A stretch of 64,000 bases of DNA from Lepturacanthus savala (lineage: Eukaryota > Chordata > Actinopteri > Scombriformes > Trichiuridae), in assembly GCA_030544235.1 (NCBI GenBank), contig CM060484.1, forward strand, positions 16,289,031 through 16,353,030, given 5' to 3'. A program made the translations under genes and the position numbers. Positions 58,760 through 64,000 of this stretch are shown in pieces; the stretch's first letter is position 1, and every line of letters begins with the position of its first letter. The notes under the pieces are model-generated. The model was not told the origin of the DNA. It did not search any database and saw only the letters and a program-made list of their open reading frames with translations.

Positions 58760-59324
58760 CTAACTTCTCTGGGGGACGTTGGGGTCTTCCTGGCCGTTCT
58801 CCAGTAGCTCATCCTCGGAAAAACTGATGTGAAGGCAGGTATCGTTCATGGGAGAGGAGAAGGGCAGTTGGTGCTCGTTGGTGTCTGAATGTGCGGTGAA
58901 GGTTCGGGGCTCGGTGGGGTACGACTCGGTGGGGGAGAGGACCGCCTGGCACCTCTCCTCCAAGGGGCTGTCGCAGCCGCTCGAGGCCGTCAGAAAGGTC
59001 GCCCGGTCGCCGAAAAGGTCGTCGTCGTCGCGGAGGGGCGACAGCAGGGACTTGGTCTCGGAGCGGACGCCCGAGTCCTCGCTTGCCGAGCAGGAGCTGC
59101 TCTCGCCGTTGCTGAGGGAGTGGAAGTCGGCCGACGACAGAGAGCTGGGGGTGACGTCCGGGAAGGAGAGGCTGCTGCTGCGGCTGGCGGCCCCGTCGTT
59201 GGCCGCGACCTCTCCACACGCCAGGGCAGACGCCACATCCGACCCGGGAGACAAGGTCCTGCTGGCCCGCTTGCGGCTCATGGAGGGCGGCGGAGGGTCG
59301 AGTTTGGGAATGGTCTGATTACAC
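58760..59324 (-). CDS. Last coding exon, Ser-rich C-terminal tail, protein not recognised
   Basis: The minus strand reads a pyrimidine-rich acceptor (ctgctctcttattggcag) up to 59325, then an open frame of 187 codons to a TAG at 58762-58760. The exon starts in phase 2. Near the exon start is CNQTIPKLDPPPPSMSRKRA. The rest is a disordered, serine-rich tail (SSADFHSLSNGESSSCSASE, then DSGVRSETKSLL) with an acidic cluster (LRDDDDLFGD) and an acidic end containing HISFSEDELLENGQ. Such tails carry phosphorylation and protein-docking sites in cytoplasmic signalling, scaffold or receptor proteins. No folded domain, signal peptide or membrane segment is visible. Codon third positions are G/C-rich and CpG is frequent, unlike the surrounding DNA. 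That supports a real exon, as does the absence of stops while the other five frames are broken or shorter. Upstream exons would lie above 59324; a plausible minus-strand acceptor is at 63438. I cannot name the protein. Confidence 0.8.
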
Positions 59325-59390
59325 CTGCCAATAAGAGAGCAGGAGCACTGGTCAGTGAAAGCTGACAAAAATGTATTTGTAAGTCAACAT

Positions 59391-59714
59391 CATGGATGTA
59401 TAATAAAACCTGGATAAGGTACCACCTCTCAGCGGCATGCTGATTTTTTCCAGTGGCCACTGGTGGTACTGCGACCCAAAAAGCATTTTTCCCCATAGAC
59501 CGCAATAGTAAAAGTGAAGCCATTAAAACTGTTCACAGGACACCCCCAGCTATATCCCTGTTAATTACTAATCTTTGTATTCTGTATTTTAAGGTCATGG
59601 ACTTTTTATCCGTCAATATCCATCGCATAACGCGGAAATAAACCCGGAAGTCAGGAACTTTTTCAGTGTATGCGCCATTTTTCAGTCTGTATCCAGTTAT
59701 ATTATACATCCATG
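59391..59714. mobile_element. Short DNA transposon with 8 bp target duplication, inside the intron before the last exon
   Basis: The block begins CATGGATGTATAATA and then aaacctggata (59391-59416). It ends with the near-exact inverse (59690-59714, tatccagttatattatacat then ccatg). It is flanked by the direct repeat GTCAACAT (59383-59390 and 59715-59722). An 8 bp duplication with paired ends of about 26 bp is the mark of hAT- or P-type transposition, and the CATG start leans to P-like ends. Length is 324 bp with no coding capacity. It lies only 67 bp from the acceptor of the last exon. The families are named from general knowledge; the assignment is inference. Confidence 0.85.
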
Positions 59715-59722
59715 GTCAACAT

Positions 59723-60698
59723 GTTGAGAATTGTGCAGCATGTCCTGTATTCTGCCCGTTTAGATTCTGTCTAACACTTTCTCTCTACAGTCATTATAAG
59801 TGTGAAGCCTCAAGCCGGTTTTCACATTATAACTCATTAAACCCAGAGCACTGTGGCATGAGCTGTTAGACAAGACAGTAACTCTTTCTCCCTGGCTCCC
59901 CGTTGTTTCGGGTGTCTAGGGACTTATCTACGTCCCACAGCTCCCCTGATGAGAAAATAGAGGGATGACGGAAAGAAAGGGAGCCAAAGGAAAAAAAAAG
60001 AGCAGTAGGGGGGAAAAGGAGTAAAGAGCTGCAGGCTTTCCCCTCCTTACACACACACCAGAAATAGCTACATCACAGTCTCCCCGACGGTGCCATGACA
60101 AGCACCGGTGTGTACATATGGACACAATCCCAGTCGTTCTCTTGGAAAATGAGCCCTGACATACAAGCGCTAACAAGCCTCACTTCCTTCTATTTACATT
60201 ACACTGGTGGCTGCTAACTTTGTTACAGTGTAAGCTGCTCTGTGGCTGAATCCTGGTCTCATTAATGAACTTATGTGACTTGCTGATACATTTACTGGCT
60301 ATGCCTCTGTATGAGGATGCTGTTGATAACTACAGACTTCTTGTAATAATGCAGGAAAAACCTCTCCAGAGCCAATTATTCACGTTTTTCCATAGAACAC
60401 AGGACCGTGGGGTTGGCGTTAACCTCTACTGACCCTTTCTCACAAGTCGTATCATTCATTTTCAAGATGCTGCTTGATGAGTCCATCACTTTGGTCCAGA
60501 CTGAAATAGCAACTACCCATCAACTATTGTACCACCAAGTTAAATAGATGAATAATGTCATCAAATTTTGTAGAAATTTGTTGTTTTGAGAGGATGGATC
60601 CCAATGACCTTTCAAATCTGGTCAAAAACCTACTTGCCCAAGACCGGTTTGTAACCAAATATCTGCAAAACTAATGACATTCCCATCCAAATCAGCTG
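59723..60698. other. Probable intron, no feature recognised
   Basis: If the minus-strand gene continues upward this is intron. No repeat ends or exon-like frames found. The purine-rich stretch at 59940-60025 on the + strand is low-complexity. Confidence 0.5.
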
Positions 60699-61260
60699 TA
60701 GGGGAGACTGGGGAGATTTGTAACATGGATCAGTTGTAACACCTGCAATTTCTCAGATCAGGAATAAGTTGAGAATCACCTAATTCATCCTGCATATGCT
60801 CAGTTTACCCCTTATTCCACATGCTGGAAGGTAAGCTAGTTCATAGCTACCAAAGTTACAACCTACCCCTAGGAAAATTTTATTTGTATTTAAATGTTTC
60901 CTTTGAAGTTCAGGTTTTAGAAGAGACAAGAATATTTTGTTCACAGCATCAAATGATGTAAAAGACCAGGGAAATTGTATGGAATATGCTTAGGTCACTT
61001 TGTACAGATTCTGTAAAGTTAGGACAAATTTAGAAGAGAAGGTATCAAGGTATCCATGTGTAGGTTGCCATGAAAATGGTGAAAAAAAGCTTTGAGAATA
61101 AACCATGTGTTGTTCTGTGTTGCAGGGATAACAACTTCACCATTTAATAACAGGGACATGTGGCTAGTTCGTATCACATTTTGAAGAAGCTAGCTTAAAA
61201 GAGCTCCAACATACAAACAGGAAAGTCCAGGAATGTTACAACTAGCCCCGGTCTCCCCTA
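60699..61260. mobile_element. Short TA-flanked DNA transposon with long paired ends
   Basis: The left end reads TAGGGGAGACTGGGGAGATT then tgtaac, and the right end, reversed, TAGGGGAGACCGGGGCTAGT then tgtaac. They match at about 22 of 26 positions. TA at 60699-60700 and 61259-61260 would be the target duplication. Length is about 560 bp and no coding frame is present. Elements ending in 'ggggagactggggatagttgtaac' are familiar to me from fish genomes. It lies in the proposed intron. Confidence 0.82.
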
Positions 61261-64000
61261 CTTTGTGTTAACACTAATTAGCAAATGCATGCTAACACAC
61301 CAAACTAAGATGTTAAGATGCTAAACTTAAAACATGCTAACAGTGACAATGTTAACACACTGATTTTATCATTTATCCCAACAGAACACTGCGCCTGTAG
61401 CTTCACAGCGCTGCTAATAAACTGAATTTTGTTGAATTTGAGGAATGTCACAATAAGGACGTGACATCAAGTGATCCCATGCTCCATAAAGCAAAGCGAA
61501 ACCCGTGGATACTTGAATACTTCTATTGTTTTCTCCCCCAATTGGATAATAGCTTAATTGCAGCTTCTACTGACCAACAGTACAGTTTGGTCCTGCTGCT
61601 TGTTCCTTCTTCCTTCTTCTTTCTTAGTTTTGAATGTACGTTGCCAGGTTTGTGGCGTTTCAAAAATAAATTTGCAGTTGAATCCAGGAACAGGCTGCCT
61701 CTTTTCTTTCCTGGTCTCATTATCATAACTTTGACTCAGCACTCCTCTTTCTCTGTCACACTGACACCCCTTTCCGCCTCGCTGCCTTATCTGCCTCTCC
61801 TCTGTTTTTTCTTTCCATTTTTCTACCTCCCTCTTTATTACTCTTCTCTAATCTCAGCCTCCCTATTCATCTCCGTCATTCAGCGTACCTGTGATACATC
61901 TCTGTTGCTGGTGCTTTCGGTCACACAGCTATAAATGAAGACAGATTAATTAAGTTAATTTAATCTAATCTAATCTAATTTCTTATACCCCATTTATCAT
62001 TTTGTACATCAATATTTGGAATCATGAGTGATACAAACCTATAGTTTAGAGCTGTACAATATTAATTTAATAGAAAAGGGAGATTTTTCTCTTCCTAACA
62101 GACTACGGAGCCTTTAAAACCCTCAGGCTGTGAGACAGGTTAATGGCTGGGATCATACTTATGATAATGATGCTCATTACGCCATGAGAATGTACGACAG
62201 AAACTCTCCAAATAGAGCAGATTATTATTGGAGCTTGTCTGTATCAGACCATTTACAACACCTCCTGCATATTTTTTTTTTGCAAAAGGAGAATTTCTGA
62301 ATTCCTATCATTTTGCCAGCCACAGATGGAATAAAAAATTAACTTGCAGGAACACGACATGTGATTATGATGTCTGTCATAGCGAGCAATTTCAATGGGT
62401 GTTTTTTTTTAAACTTCAAAAACAAGATTATATTATTTTGTGCCTTTTCAACCTGGGGACTTAATTATAGATAGGAAGTATTAAGGAAAAGTAGCAGAGC
62501 GAGGTCTGTAAAATACAAGTCTAAAAAATATTCCTGTTTAAATCATCATTATTTGCCTATTGTTCATGTTTTGGGTGTATTACTATGAATGCAGTTCTGT
62601 TCTGTTCGAATGTGGGTGGGAGTACAATAAGTCGTCAAAAGACTTGGCAGCCACAAAATTCTCTTCTATTGGCTGCTGGTCGACATGCATCAAACATTAT
62701 GTGAAACCTCTGATGCTGTAGTATGCCTGAGGCCGCCCCTTATCACACTCTCCATCTGGAAGATGTTAATCTGGTGAAGTAAAACATGCAGTTGACAGAA
62801 ACACTCAAGATTAGAACAAATCTGGCCAAGAACGACTTCTATTCTCATAAAAGTACGGCAGACATAACAAGAGTGCATGTTGTCCGGCAAAGTGCAGAAA
62901 ACAGACAGTGCTGCGGTGCATGAGACATGTGCGACTTGCAGATTAGCACAATGCTAATGTGGTTATGAATTTGCAGAGCCACATCCGCATGTAAACAGAG
63001 GTTATTATGTAGTCTGTAGCAGAGAGCCAGCAAACACCCACACTCGTTCAACCCACCACATGCCCAGTCCCATGCTTGTGCCACAGACACTAGTTCCACA
63101 TGCTGGTTATCATGAGTAATACTCACATAACAGAGAGGAGAAGGGGGCAGAGAGAAGAGGAGGAGGAGGAGGAGGAGGAGGAGGAAAGGAGGAAGGGGGC
63201 TAGGCAGTGGCAGAGAGCTCCCCAGGCTTCTAGGGAGAATCAGGCTGGTGCAGCCAACGATGAGAGGGATGGGGACGGGGTGAGCTGTGGGTTTAAAGCT
63301 GCGGCTGCTGGTTAGCTGTTATTCTGGGGTTCAGTTTGTTTGTTTGAGCCGAATGTTAGAATGATCTGTTGGTATCTCAATGGAAAATGATGGATGGTTA
63401 GATGAGGAAGAGGATGAGCAGGGGAGGGTCCTCGCACCTGTACCAAAGAGAGGCAGCAGTTAGACTACAGAGGATCACAGATCTGCAGAATGTGAGGACA
63501 GGTTGTCTCAATTTGCTTTGATTTAATTCATTTTATATTTTAATAACAAATGCTGTATTAAGTGGGGAAAAAAATCCATAGATACATAGAGAAAGTCACC
63601 TCTCAAAGGTCAATCTGTATGACCCCACAATGATGTATGCATGAAAATCACATGTGAAATGAATAAAATGTGATATTCATTTCAGATAGATTTTGAAATT
63701 GTAATTTGTATTGCTCTCTCCACTGTTTTTTTTGTTAAATTGGTTAGACTAGACTAACTTGCTTAACTCAGAGAGAGGTAAAGAAAAAATAAAATTTAGT
63801 CTTAATTTGTTAAAGTTGCATTTAACGATTCTTCCCAGCTGGTTTTACATGAAACGCTACAGAAGAGGATTAAGGCCGTTGTAAACATGGACATTCTCTA
63901 AGTTTCTAAAGTCAGAAAGTTGCTAGTGTAGTGCCCACAGATGGAATATGTGACATTTGTGTGATTTCAGTGAACTCAATTTGCTGAGGAAACTTCTTCA
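61261..64000. other. Probable intron, with one minus-strand acceptor candidate
   Basis: No clear exon. At 63438 the minus strand has a branch-like ctaac, pyrimidine run and AG (ctgcctctctttggtacag). Three frames follow; one stays open 33 codons and contains a Ser run (CSSSSSSNHPSFSIE), another stays open 42 codons. No matching donor was found within 300 bases, so I do not call an exon. A (GGA)n run lies at 63159-63185. The frame at 61461-61934 is a translation of T/CT-rich DNA and has no support. Confidence 0.45.
63159..63185. repeat. (GGA)n microsatellite
   Basis: Nine units of gga inside a longer purine-rich tract (about 63130-63200). Confidence 0.94.

Noticed and set aside
58848..59365. 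Long + strand frames (156 and 158 residues) over the last exon
   Set aside because: They are antisense shadows of the GC-rich coding exon, which has the splice acceptor and sensible stop on the minus strand.
61461..61934. 157-residue hydrophobic frame
   Set aside because: Arises from T- and CT-rich DNA; composition explains the Leu/Phe/Ser content.

Overview
The window reads as vertebrate nuclear DNA from a bony fish, probably a percomorph (spiny-rayed) teleost. Three things point there. It has long CA/TG microsatellites. It carries several interspersed repeats that I recognise as typical of teleost genomes: a tRNA-headed SINE ending in a (ACTG)n tail, ACTTAAGTAC-rich dispersed repeats, TA-flanked short inverted-repeat transposons and truncated LINE 3' ends. 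The few coding signals are exons bounded by GT/AG splice sites. Family names rest on recognition, not on a database search.

There is no complete gene. Two minus-strand gene ends are supported. The first is a CpG-enriched promoter/first-exon block at about 22.1-23.2 kb. It has a textbook splice donor at 22544/22543 and a possible 32-codon coding start. That gene would continue toward position 1, so most of 1-22.5 kb would be its first intron or upstream sequence. The second is a C-terminal coding exon at 58760-59324, with a good acceptor, 187 codons and a stop. It is the last exon of a different minus-strand gene whose other exons lie above it or beyond 64 kb. I could not name either gene. A second CpG-enriched block at 5.0-6.0 kb may be another promoter or first exon, strand unknown.

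The rest is intronic or intergenic DNA shaped by transposition. SINE copies lie at 10.3, 14.7, 23.5, 43.4 and 46.0 kb, three of them with clear 12-13 bp target duplications. LINE remnants lie at 23.2, 37.7-38.4 and 54.5-55.0 kb. Short DNA transposons lie at 41.8-42.3, 45.3-45.8, 59.4-59.7 and 60.7-61.3 kb, with terminal inverted repeats and, for the 59.4 kb element, an 8 bp target duplication. There is a 32-33 bp minisatellite at 50.15-50.52 kb and many microsatellites.

The most unusual structure is a CA-rich, minisatellite-bearing sequence present twice in opposite orientation (about 23.95-24.72 kb and 35.885-36.230 kb). The second copy sits inside a short DNA transposon and is flanked by a 13 bp direct repeat of its target, so it moved as a unit. 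I found no bacterial-type system, CRISPR array, rRNA, true tRNA or endogenous viral gene. Most long open frames come from CA/TG or CT repeats or from SINE sequence.
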